A stretch of DNA of 64,000 bases from positions 682,001 through 746,000 of the forward strand of contig JAFJTR010000001.1 in NCBI GenBank assembly GCA_022559985.1, in the 5' to 3' direction. Position numbers and translations under genes: made by a program. The notes beneath the pieces were generated by a model, which did no database searches, was not told the DNA's origin, and worked only from the letters and a program-made list of their open reading frames with translations. Origin of the DNA: Parastagonospora avenae f. sp. tritici 18332-5. Lineage: Eukaryota; Ascomycota; Dothideomycetes; Pleosporales; Phaeosphaeriaceae. Numbering within the stretch: position 1 is the first letter of the stretch; every line of letters begins with the position of its first letter. Positions 1-10,940 of the stretch are shown here, piece after piece.

Positions 1-1728
1 TGCTGTCCTCGCGCCTGAAACTCAGCTGCAGCGGCACGCAGCTTTGCCGATATGTCAGCCCAGTGCTCAAAGCCACCGCCTACACCAGATACGGGAAATT
101 CTTGATGGGGTTCCGGAACAAGGTATTGGTCATACACTTGATTTCGATTTGAGACTCTGGTAGCCGGCGACATTCCTGGTGGAGTCCGATCTTCCTCAGG
201 CATTTCTCTGGCTAGGATATAGCGTCTCTTTGCGTGATCCGCCGAAAGCTTGAGCCAGTACCCAGCATGGTGGAGGAGATCCCAGGGCGGCAATCTCTCG
301 CCAATCGGGAATTGCTTTTCTGGTAGCGAATAGACAGCAGTTATCGTGCTATTCAGAGGGTCCGCACCTGGCTGGTGGATGCGGAAAGCCGGTAACTCGA
401 CTTGCTGGATGACCTGACCCATGACCTGAGCCCACCTCGCCTCCCATGCCTGCCAACCGTAGTTCGCTGTACCCTTGCCACGTCGGTCCAAAACATCTCT
501 TAGCCTGAACTTGTATCTCAGCCATGTTTGTGCTGCTGAAGTAGGATAGTTGTTCCACAGCTGACAGCGAATGTGTCGCAGTGCCACGATGTCCGCCAGT
601 AGCCGTATCTCGTCCCATCTGGGTGACCAGCTTGCCGTGGTTTCGAAGATGCCTTCTGCGCCAAAAAGTGCCTCAAGCGCAAAGTTGTAGTGCCGTTGCG
701 CAGCGTCCATCTCCTGGCGGAACTCTGCAAATACGCCCAGCTTGACATCGTAGCGGACGCCCCAACCTGGATAGGACAGTGTCTGTGAGGTGCCCCGAGT
801 TGGTGGTGCCGTCGGTGGCGGTATGGTGCCCCGGCTCTTCTTTCGTCTCGCATGTTTTGTAAGGTCGCGGTAGTACTCGACGCAAATCGGCTGCAGCGTT
901 GACAGCACGGAGGTGACGAATGCGCGCAGTTCGACTTGCGACGTGTTTGGCGGGAGGAAGAACAGCGAGCTCTTGGGGTCAAGGCCAGTGGTGCGGCGGA
1001 TGTTGGCCAGCCGCTCCTCAATGTCCGGTGCCTCGAGGATCGTTTTGTCGCTCAGTAGCACAACCACATAGCGCGTGCGATAGTCGGACTTTTGTATCTG
1101 GTTCTTGATCTTGTTGATCTCCGTCTTCAGCTGGTTGTCGTGTAAGCTGTTGGTGATTGGGTCTGTGGTGAAGTCGAAGAATGACATGAACACGGAAGGC
1201 ACGTAGTCTTGGTGTTTTGCTAACCACGAGGGGGCTAAGACGCCATCTGGGAAGATGGTAGCCCCGGGCGAGAGCGGCGATATGGGAGAGTGTAGGACCC
1301 ACGACGTAGCTGCGGCGATGGTGGGGCTGCCAGGTGGTGTCGTCTCGGACGTGGAAGGAGCATCAGCCTTCTTGGGCGGCAATTGATAGGTCTGCAAGAT
1401 ATCAGCATGCCTGAATGCGTCCGCACTACGTTTACCCACCTACCCTCCCGACAGCTCGAATCCTGAAATTGTGCGCAAAGTCCTTGCGACTGGTGGACCG
1501 CCCATTCCAGGGCGCCTTGGTGCCATCTGCGCTGAGGAAGTCCTCCAGGAGTGGCTCTGCATATTTACTCGTGACTGGTGGGATGTCCGAGGTGATGGTG
1601 GTGACAGCTCGGCCAGGTAGCACATTGTGGACTTGCGGGAGAGCATCGAGCTCTGCACCGGCGCCCAGGCCCGAGAGGACTATGAAGGGCAGGTTGTGTT
1701 GTACATATTCGGGCGGATAAGCCTCCAT
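1..1728 (-). CDS. TRAPP complex subunit 11-like (foie gras domain), partial
   Basis: Likely membrane-tethering factor of the TRAPP complex, acting in ER-Golgi traffic and autophagy. Exon 1 is 1728-1444 and exon 2 runs from 1391 off the left edge; the 52-bp intron (1443-1392) has a GTAGGT donor and TTGCAG acceptor and is phase 0. The start ATG at 1728 gives MEAYPPEYVQHNLP, the usual N-terminus of fungal foie-gras proteins, followed by FRIRAVGR directly before the intron. About 558 residues are present. Exon 2 stays open for 1391 nt and includes a segment with a VVVLLSDKT-type strand and a helical middle resembling the TRAPPC11 alpha-solenoid. Family members exceed 1000 residues, so roughly half the gene lies outside the window. 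It is transcribed divergently from the RXT2-like gene. Identification is by recalled family resemblance, strongest at the N-terminus. Confidence 0.82.
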
Positions 1729-2226
1729 CTTGAGACTTGAGACTACCAGCAGGCCATGAGTTGGGGGTTGCGGGAAAGCGGCGGGGGCGCGGTGGCGGCG
1801 GCAGGTGTTCTAGAGGTGGGGAGCTGTAGAGACAGAGCAAGTCCCCATGTGCTGTCGCAGCTATGTACGCAGTTTAGGCCTCTTGCGCTCCAGGTTCGCT
1901 TGTGTCTCGTACCAGCTGGCCTTGCTAGGGCGGAGGTAGGCTGGCGGCACATGCAGGGCTGGCGATGTCATATCGGCGAATCGGAGGTGCATCGAGCTCC
2001 AATCCACCCGCGCTTCTTCTCCGCAACGCGCTCTATTCACTCCAAATCGCAAAGTTCCACGCCCGCTGCTACCACCACTCTAGCATTCTTCGCCCCCCAA
2101 AGCTGGCGTCCCCACATACGCCACTGGAATTCACGTCTCGCTCTTGTTGAGCGCGCCGCGTTCGCATTCTCACTTCTCGACACGACCAGATCTGCTTCCA
2201 CGGAAGCTCTCAGAGGCCTCTTCATA
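1729..2226. promoter_or_regulatory. Divergent intergenic promoter, TRAPPC11-like / RXT2-like
   Basis: This 498-bp interval separates two head-to-head start codons, so it must hold both promoters and 5' leaders. I see no clear TATA box or repeat. A 193-codon open frame that crosses it on the plus strand runs out of frame into the first RXT2-like exon and is a shadow. Confidence 0.6.
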
Positions 2227-3688
2227 ATGGCTAGCCAACAGCAGCAGATCATTGATACCATCTTTAGCATGAAGCGGAAGCTTCTGCGGAAAGACGACCG
2301 TAAGACACCTCAAGTACCGCTTTTGCGCTTAGGCTAACCCTGTGCGCAGCAGACACAGACGAAGGAGACCCTTTCTCCAGCGCTAACAAGCAGGACCTCA
2401 AGCGCAAGGTCCAGTATGCGCGAGGAAGCGATTCAGACTTTCTCTCCGACCCTCGGCGCTACAAGAAGGTGGGTTTCTGAGCATTGCGCCTACAGCTCGC
2501 CCTCATGCTGACTGAGACAGCGCATCGAGCACGCAGGCTACAAGCGAGACATCTTGCAACGCAACCCTCCACGATTTGACCCGGACGGCGACATTGTCGA
2601 GCCAGACGACGAGTACGAGGACGAGGATGATCTGGAGGCAGTAGAAGAGAACCCTTATGCAGACACACACATCGAACGTGCGTAGCAACGCCACCTCTGC
2701 ACGAGGAGCCATAGACTGACAGGACATAGATCTTCTCGCACCTTTGACCTCTGCCGCGGATCTACCGACCCACCCAGCACTCAGCTTAGCGTACACTTCG
2801 AAACACCTTACAGACCTGGCGAATGAGACAGGTGCTCTTTCGCGCAAGGAGCAGGTTACTATTGCGCGCGCCAAGACCCTGTTTGTGAAGCTCGTAGGAG
2901 ACTCATCGTTTGCGCCTGTTGCACTGGCAGGTATGGCCCCTGCGCCCTTTCACAATACATGGACAAATGGGACGGCACAGCAAGGGAATGGAGCCGCTGC
3001 TCGAGGCGAGGATGGGACACAAGATGCCGCGGCGAGTACAACAGACGTGGATATGGAGGACGCGGGAGAATCGAATGGTGTGCAAAATAACGGGACGAAT
3101 GGCGAAGTCCATCCAAGTGGGTTGAATGGCACAGAGTCTGCGACCAACGGAGCATCGCGTCTAAATGGAGAAAACGCCGCAGAGGGCGAAGACGCGCCCG
3201 ACGACACCTCCGATACAGCTTCCCAGCAAACAGCACACCGAATGACGACACGCGCCCGCGCACACGCAGCCTCCACGCCCTCCCCACCACAATCTCCCAC
3301 GAACGACGCTAACGCCATACACCCGCTATTCGCTTTCTCCGCCGACTCAATACCAGATCGTGATCTGGGTTTACCACCAAACGAAGCTGAAGAGACGCGC
3401 ATGCTTCTCATGGCTTACGTACAAAAGCAAGAGGAAGTTGCGCGGGCAACGGCCGACCTCTACCGAGGACTGCTACAGGCTGACCGCATGCGGCAAGATG
3501 TATTCAAATGCTCCAAGGCTGAAGCTCACGTTGGGGAAATGAGCGATGGCGAGGATTGGTATGACAACGAAGAGTGGAACCTCGACCATGACTTGCTCAA
3601 AGGCCGCGACGAGGAGGAAGACGATACAGCCGTAGCTGGAAAGAAGAGCACCAGGCAACGTAGGAAGCCTGACAAGGAGGACCGATAG
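2227..3688 (+). CDS. RXT2-like subunit of Rpd3L histone deacetylase complex
   Basis: Probable transcriptional co-repressor subunit acting in the nucleus with the Rpd3L deacetylase. Exons: 2227-2299, 2350-2468, 2521-2677, 2730-3688 (435 aa). The three introns are 49-52 bp. The N-terminal half carries the RXT2_N signature in order: MASQQQQIIDTIFSMKR, DPRRYKKRIEHAGYKRDIL, an acidic stretch ending EENPYADTHIEHLLAPLTSAADLP, then a helical LANETGALSRKEQ region. The middle (about residues 190-290) is low-complexity, rich in Asn, Gly, Ala and Asp. The C-terminus has a conserved-looking helix around MLLMAYVQKQEEVARATADLYRG and ends in an acidic/basic tail. Intron 1 ends in a tandem CAGCAG acceptor (AG at 2349 and 2352), so a one-residue splice variant is possible. 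The start was chosen because it opens the family N-terminus. Confidence 0.85.
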
Positions 3689-3922
3689 CTTCGGTGTCCC
3701 AGGACTTCGGGAGGGTCAAAGCGATGAAGAGTTGTGTACTTTTAATCTTCGTTACGATATTATGATACCAGGGCCGGATGAGCCTATCGTTCTTTCCACA
3801 TCAGTGGCTCTTGCCTCCTTGGAAATGGCGTGTCGTCGAGCAGCGTCATCGCTGTCCGACCGTGCCTTCTCCATCTGCTGTTGTCACTCTCACCTCGCTT
3901 CATCTCACCTTCGTCGCGACGG

Positions 3923-5131
3923 ATGGAGTTCGCCTTGCGATGCAACGACCTCAAGTGTCGTACTCAGCTTCGCGACCAGGCCGTCGTGACGACTTGCAGG
4001 TTTGTCTCTGTCTGACCGACCGTTCGGTCCAGAGTGCTAATGAGGCAGTCATGTCTTTTGCACGCCATGCGCCGACAGTACCGGATTGTCGAGATCAACG
4101 GATGCGCACAGGCAATGTCCAGCATGTGGCGCTTCACTTCACAACCCAAATGATGTTGCAGCCACTGGATTGAATCCGCCCGAGGATTACAAGACCAGCG
4201 TGCTCAGTGGGTTGAGCCCCACGATCATAATGGAGTGTGCCAGTCGTGGTTTGGCATTTCACAGCTACCAGACTTCTCAAGAGATCATCTACCAAGAGCA
4301 CCTTGCGAAGGGGCTGACGGAGAAGTACAACACGTTGAGCCAGCAGATGGACCAGCTCATACACGACGCGAACTCGCAGATCCAGGCGTTGCAGGACAAG
4401 TTGCAGAGTGAGCTTAGTCCAAGCAGTCACCGAAAGTCCGCTAAAATCCAACAGCAATGCAAGGAGAGTACTCAGCGCTTGAAGAGAAGAATCAAGAGCT
4501 CAGTGAAGCTTTTGGCCAGAAGGCTCGATCGCTTGGACAAATTACGAAGCTCTACCAGGCTTTGAAAGCTCAAGTCATGGCATCTCATGTCGCGCATGCT
4601 GCCGGCAACGAAGCAGAAATCACGCTCCAGACAGCTCGCGGCGACCGCTTCATCGACAGATTACCTGGCACACGGACTGGCACCGCACAGTACAGTCATA
4701 TGGGTGTAAACCAGCGGACTGGAGGCGTTCGACTGCATAACAGGGCTGATAGCAGGAGCTCCGGTGACAGTGGCCAGCATCGACAGGGCATTGGACTGAG
4801 CCAGCACTATGCTCCTCACCTCCAAAGTCGTAGCCTGGTCGACAGAGTGGGCTCTAGTCGTATGTCCACTGCTAGCCTTTGGTGTGCTTTGACTCACCAT
4901 TCTCTAGAAACCGCCCCAGTTGGCACGCCGGGTCACTCCCCGCGGAGCCGCCTGCCAGTACTCGGCGGCAAAAGACACAATGTCCTTCTCAACCACGGCA
5001 GCGGGCCTTCATATCCAGCATCACCGATGACCCGACAGGCACTTGGGAGCATATCGCGTAATGTAGGTAGCCAGGGAAAGAAGTCAAGGAGGTCAGGAGA
5101 CGCCGCAAATATGGGACCGCTGGGCCGGTAA
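3923..5131 (+). CDS. HEI10/CCNB1IP1-like RING protein (meiotic crossover factor)
   Basis: Putative SUMO/ubiquitin E3-type RING protein of the Zip3/HEI10 group, which marks crossover sites on meiotic chromosomes. Exons: 3923-3999, 4049-4407, 4455-4859, 4908-5131 (354 aa). Residues 7-50 form the RING: LRCNDLKC, then TTCSHVFCTPC, then QCPACG, with one Cys side encoded before intron 1 and the rest after it. The next segment, PPEDYKTSVLSGLSPTIIMECASRGLAF, followed by YQTSQEIIYQEH, aligns residue by residue with the corresponding region I recall of human CCNB1IP1. A coiled coil (about residues 95-165) follows, then a Ser/Arg/Gly-rich disordered tail. The last intron (4860-4907, GTATGT...TCTAG) is exactly 48 nt with no stop, so retention would simply add 16 residues. 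The splice was preferred because both sites fit consensus. Confidence 0.87.
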
Positions 5132-8100
5132 TGAGAGAATACTGGCTAGATAGTATTTGACTTTAAGCTGAGCAAAAGATGCTCACAGGTGCGCGGCCAA
5201 ATCTTCCGTACTTTCGTGCGACGTAGGCTTGCCAGTCCAGAGAAAAAGTTTAGTGGAGATACCGTTAGCGGATTTTTTTACGTATCTGAAGACAGAAATT
5301 TAGGTAGCTTCGATGACTGTATTGAAGTGTGTGTTTTCAAAATGTGAGTTTGGACTAGATGCGGTTTCACACCCAAATTCAGCGAAAGGCTGTACAGCCA
5401 CCTGTGAACATTTCGCTTTATTTGCTGAGGAGCAAATGACAGCTCGAATGTATGCACCGATACGGAACCAGCTATCTGGGCATAAATCGTGGACTTGATG
5501 GCGTGCATACATCCTTCCGGTGTATGGGTGTATGGGTGCTTAGTGCAGGTGTTGAGGCCCATAGCCCCCGCATTTAGCGAAAGTCGGGCGCGTTTTTGTG
5601 GACGTGACAGCTCATCTTGACACGATAGTGGATATATTGAAGTCTGCAATTTTGTGCAATCAGTTGTGACTGTTTTAGTGCGATGGTGGATCGTGTTGTT
5701 TTAGTATTCGCGAGTGGGCGATTCGCGCAATGGGCAAGGTAGTCTAGCGATCGATTGTCAATTTGGCAGGCTTGAGACGCCGTGTCTCTTGTGCACAGTA
5801 TCGATAAGACTCTTGGTGTGACTGCACATGAAGGAACATGACTTGTACAAGGTGGAAGCCCGTGAGCGCCGATCCGAAAGGAGAAATGAGATGGGCTGCG
5901 TTTTTTAGCCATCGGGTATCTGCATTGTGTAGGTACAGTTTGGGCATCGTTTCAGGGCCATACGGGCTGATAGGGAAATGCAATACACCTAGAGCCCAGA
6001 AGATTTCAGCCCTGCACAATTCTGGGGCCACTTGTCGTGTCATTCTTACGATTCGAAGTGATGTTTTGCTGGTAGGTTGAGAGGTGGCGACCTGCAGCGA
6101 CCCTGCAGCTACAGCCGCAGATAGGGCATGGCTGTCTCAGCCTCTCGATGACGTCCAATGGAGTTGGCTTCTACGATGACTCGTCGAACTGTGACTGTTC
6201 GGATGTCGCGATGCTTGGACCGTTCAACATTCTGAATCTGTGCTGTGGTGAGCGTATTCGTCGTCAGGAAAGCTCAGCTTGTGGCGGGCGCATGAGGCTG
6301 TGTACAGTTTTGCGGGAGGCGAGATCCGTTGGGCATGTTGCAAGGATGAACCATCTTCAAAGATTCGCGTAACTCTTGCGTCTCTTTCTTTGAGCTTGTC
6401 GAATGGCGTAGAGAGTTCCGGTGTGCTGGGGTCTGGGCTGGGTTTTGCATAATGATCGGGCTTGCGTTTCAGTTTATTCAGGCGTTTGCGACCACAACGG
6501 TTGGGATACCTTGCAGTACGTGCATACAGGTACAATTGGTGGCCATATTGTCTATGCGAGCGAGCTGTGCTCAGCTGGGATATGATATGAAAGGACTGGT
6601 CGTTGACACACATGGAATGTCCGGCATCGCCACGCTGAGTGTCCTCGCATGTGATCGATGATGACAAGACCACGCATTTCTCTCGCAATGCAGACTTTAT
6701 GACAGGGAGCGTACGGAAGTCATTGGATATCAGCATTCAGTGAGCGGCGAAGAAGCATCTGGACGACTTGTAAGCCATGTCCAACCAAATCATATTTCTA
6801 GTCCCTACACCAATATGACTCCTGGCTATGCTTACGAGGAGGCATGCATGTCACCTGAAAAAAAAGCTGCGAAACCAATGATGTATGTAAAACTCATAAC
6901 GTCGTTACATGATAAGACAGGGAAAACATCTACTGCTGCGCGTGCAGTTTAGAGTGGCGTGAGGAGTACACACAGGTCGTTTACGAATTTTTGCGGCCAT
7001 TCCGAACAAAAGAAAAGGAAATTCGTGGCGAGACATGCTTGTCATAACGAAACACAAGGAGATATTGTCTTTGAGAGACGACGTCGACGTCGGCAGAATG
7101 CCAAGGGACCCCGGATTTTCCAAGTTTGGGTCACACCAAACGACCTTGGTGCCACATGCAGATTTTAGTTCGGTGACGACAGGACCTGATCGAAATGGCG
7201 ACTTGGGATGGTAGAGATGACATTCCCCGGGGTCCATACCAAGAGATTGCAACAGCTTTGGCTTATGCTCGAGTCGTGAAGAAGTCGAACCACGGGAAAC
7301 CAAAAGTGAGTTGGAGTGAGGCTCTTCAGCTTGTCGATCCTCATCGAGACGTCCTTCGGGGCCGGGACGGAAATTGGCGAGCTCGTCCTCATGGGCGCGT
7401 CCGTGCCTGGTCGTCTCAATAGTCTCACACTAACGGGAGTCGTCCCTCATTAGACCGTGAGCGGCCCGTCTCTTGATCGCGTGAGTCCTCCGACCAGGCC
7501 CCAGCGATGTCAGTCTTACTTCCCAAGGACGTTCCTCTCTCTGGTTGCGGAAATGATGACACTCGACAGGTTAGTAGGCAACACTCGCCTAGCGCAATGA
7601 GCGGCCGCGGAGGTACCATACGATATATGACCCAGTTGTCGCCAGCACGGCAGTTGCTCCCAGGCTCGCGCCTCCCATCAGACCTCTTTTGAACGCCGCT
7701 GCCAAAAGAACCACATCAACGTATGAGATCAACAGCACGCCTCAACGCCGCTGTCATAATCCCACCTCAATCCAAACGCCAAAACTTGCTACAAGAAAAT
7801 AACATGTGCTCGCTTGGCACCCCGGTCCAGTCTAGCTTGTGTTGCTTATTGTTTGAGCTTGCTGGACCGGGAAGAAACAAGAGCTAGGAAATACGTTCCA
7901 TCGTTATGTACTTCGGCCCCGCGAGAAGGACAAAGCAATGTTTTTGGGGTTTTCATGTTGGCAGGGTGGTCCTGCCTGAACGGCACAGGTCACATCCGCA
8001 ATAGCAAGGGATGTCTTCGGAGCCGGCGCCGATATCTACTCGTACCGATCCCGACGTGCTACATCTCGGCCACGGAGCGCAGCGAGACTCGAGACACACA

Positions 8101-8155
8101 CATCAGTTACCGTTGGAATCTTCAAGATGATACCGGTATTCGACTTGAATAGCCC
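5132..8155. other. Gene-poor interval
   Basis: Three kilobases between the HEI10-like gene and the 3' end of the first C2H2 gene. Open frames are short, overlap on both strands and match nothing I recognise. The longest, minus 6736-6224, has a basic composition without family motifs. It includes 3' UTR sequence for both flanking genes. No RNA gene or repeat array was seen. Confidence 0.5.
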
Positions 8156-9445
8156 TCACAATTGTCTTCGCCTACGAAGAACTGGATTGGCGACATGGAG
8201 CTCCGCATGCTTGTTGCGATAGTGCTTCAGGCGAGCATCTTGACGCTTAAAAACCTTATAGCAGCCGCAAGCTTCGCAGGCATACTGCTTCTCTGCTGCA
8301 TGCTGCCCGTTCTGGTGCTTCAGGCGCATGTGACGTTGAAGTGTGCCGCGTCGATACTTTCCTGTGAAAGTCTTGGGACAGCCTCCATGTTCGCAGAGCA
8401 AGACATCCGGAAGATGAGGGGGAGTCTCGCTCGAGACCGAAGGATCTGGCGAGAAACGGATGTCAGGCAAGCGCGCATCGTCCGGTCCGAGGTTTCGCTC
8501 GTGAGCTCTGTAAGAGGGTTAGACCTTAAACTCCCATGCTCCCTTCTGGGTCCATTCAACGTACCGTCTATGATTTGTTGGACCTGAATCAACATGGCCT
8601 CCGCTGTTGTACTCACGACCCACAGTATGAGTTCCGCGACTCTCCGCATGCCACGAGCCAGGCGTATAGGAGTGGAATGTTTGTGTAACGCTTGGACTTG
8701 AATCGCGGGTTCTGAACGGTAGCGACTGCTGTGGCGGCATCATGCCATCTATCATTATAGGACTGAACAACCTTTCGGAGGTATTCGATTGTGGCCATGT
8801 CGTTGTCCCAGGCGAAACGGAATACACCTCAGGACAATTGGCCGAGTTCGAAGATACAGGCTGGCTGGTGTCCGTCGAATGAGGAAACCTGGATGAATCC
8901 CAATCTTGGCGGACAGTGTGGAAAGCATTCCAAGGTGTCCATGGGTCGCCCACGTCCATGCTCATCTGGTTCGTCATCTCAGCGACACCGTCGTTCCATG
9001 TCCTAGGTTGGTCATGCAGGACATTTGCAAGTCGCGTGTCGAACAGCAAGCCTGGCTCATTGTCGAATGTGGCCCCGTACGTGGCGGCGCGCTGAGCCAT
9101 CAGTTCAGACTCTCCGGATGGGAAGCTGACTGGTTGCTCAGTGCTACATCCGACCCACTCTTGTCCGTCGTACATGGGTTGATGGAATGGGACATTTCTT
9201 GGCTCACCGTAATACGCAGGCGCCACATATCGATCGAGATCGAAGTTTCCTGATTCTGGTAGAATCAGGTCTGGTATAACAGGAGCAGAGAAGGCCGACG
9301 CCAACACGTTATTGATTTCCGATGTATTACCGGAGTGTTGTGCACTTTCTTCTGCCATACGCTGCTGAGGGCTTTCGTTCCACGAGTTCGCGTCAGTCTC
9401 ATGCCCATACGTTGTATGATAGTCTTCGTTCGACTCTTCGGGCAT
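8156..9445 (-). CDS. C2H2 zinc-finger protein (paralogue A)
   Basis: Putative DNA-binding transcription factor. Exons: 9445-8565 and 8507-8156 (410 aa). The 56-bp intron has a perfect GTACGT donor, a TCTAACC branch point and a TTACAG acceptor; without it the frame stops before the fingers. Residues 1-293 are acidic, rich in Ser, Asn, Pro and Gly, and look disordered, as in an activation region. Two fingers lie near the C-terminus at about 332-395: CEHGGCPKTF...RHMRLKH and CEACGCYKVFKRQDARLKH, both with the Cx4C/Cx2-4C...Hx3-4H spacing. A short basic tail (RRRRQL) ends the protein. The second finger and its KRQDARLKHxRxxHxEL block are nearly shared with the C2H2 gene at 13.1-14.6 kb on the same strand, so the two are probably an old duplicate pair. 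Targets are unknown. Confidence 0.8.
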
Positions 9446-10869
9446 TTTGTCGAAAGTGGGCTGTATTTCTCTTCGATTGAGAGGTGCCGTTGCTCGGTGG
9501 TCGAGTAAAACTTGTTTTCAGGGCCTGGCTATCACGGTGATGTGACTTTGGGGGTACACCGCGGTTCCTTTCTGGCCAGCACTTAGCCGCAGGGGCTCTG
9601 GGCCCTTAAAGAAGCTGTTCTTGGGCTTGGTGTGCCAATGTAGTGGGATGGACACTCTCGATCAAAGATGAAGTTGCTAAGAGGAGGATGAGTGGGGAGG
9701 AAGCGGACCTGGTAGAAAATCAGGCGGGACGGAATCCTATGCTAGGCGGCCCTCGAGTAGAGATGAGGAGAGGTGTTGGCTGCGGATCGTCACGCACGAG
9801 AGGTGAGAGAGTTGGAAGACAACGGGTGTCCGAAGAGAAGGTACTTCTGCTTGTTGACTGACAGGGTGTCTGATCGTACCAAGCTGGTCAAAATGATGGC
9901 TTCTCGGGCGGTACGAGCAGAAGCTGGGGTGGGTGTGTAGGGTGGTGTCTTCGACCAGAGGCTCAGGACTTTATCAGGCTGTCTTTGAGTCAGCGAACAC
10001 GACAATCTCGTTCGAAAGACAAGAATCACATACCTCCTGTGATGTATGGCGATGCGAGCAGCAAGTTCGGTCCCATCGACCGCCTCACTTACGAATTGTA
10101 GTCAATTTTGCTACAGCGAGTTGCCTATTCACACGACGCTGCGTCCGCGGAGGTCTTTACTGCTGCAAGTCAACAAAATTGAAGGGATTATTGGAAGTTA
10201 GTCTTGGGCGCAAGAGCAGACACGACTGGAGAGGAGAGAAGATTCGAAGAGAGGTCGTGAAGGGGATGGGACGGGCCTCGAGCTCTACATCGTCCTGCGC
10301 GGAGGAGAGGGACGCTTAGGCCCGATCCACTCGGCGCGACAACCACACCGTCAGAGGCAGTTCAGTAGCCGCAGGGCTAGTCTAATTGGCTGTGCTTGAA
10401 GAAGAGGATTGCATTCTACCAATCTCAGTCGAAAGGTGCCGTGTGCCTGACACATAACGACAGAGTCTGCCAACATCCGTGGTTGTTGGTAGTGCAACAT
10501 GTCACGGGTTTCCTGCGCCACGAAGCGGACCCACAGTTGTATCTGTTATTCGATGCGATGGATGACGTCCCGGCCGGCACGTAGATGTAGGATGGGTGAA
10601 CGTCGAACGTTCTCTAGGTTTCATAGAAACCATAGCGAACGTTGGTATTTATGTCGAGGTCAATGCGGGCTGACACTATGGCTTGCATTGCCTGCAGAGC
10701 CTCAGGAACAAGAAGGGCACATGGAATTGTGAACCGACGAGTCGTAGGCGTGTGAGGAAGAGGTATCTGGCGTGTTGACCACCAGACCAAAAATCGGAAA
10801 ACAATCGTCCAACAGAATCCTCGATGAACGTGTCGGGAGAGGTAGGTTCTTCAATTGCATGATCGGCAT

Positions 10870-10940
<71 letters not shown>

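Noticed and set aside
6224..6736. 170-codon minus frame between the HEI10-like gene and the first C2H2 gene
   Set aside because: No recognisable domain, poor start context, overlapping plus frames of similar length.
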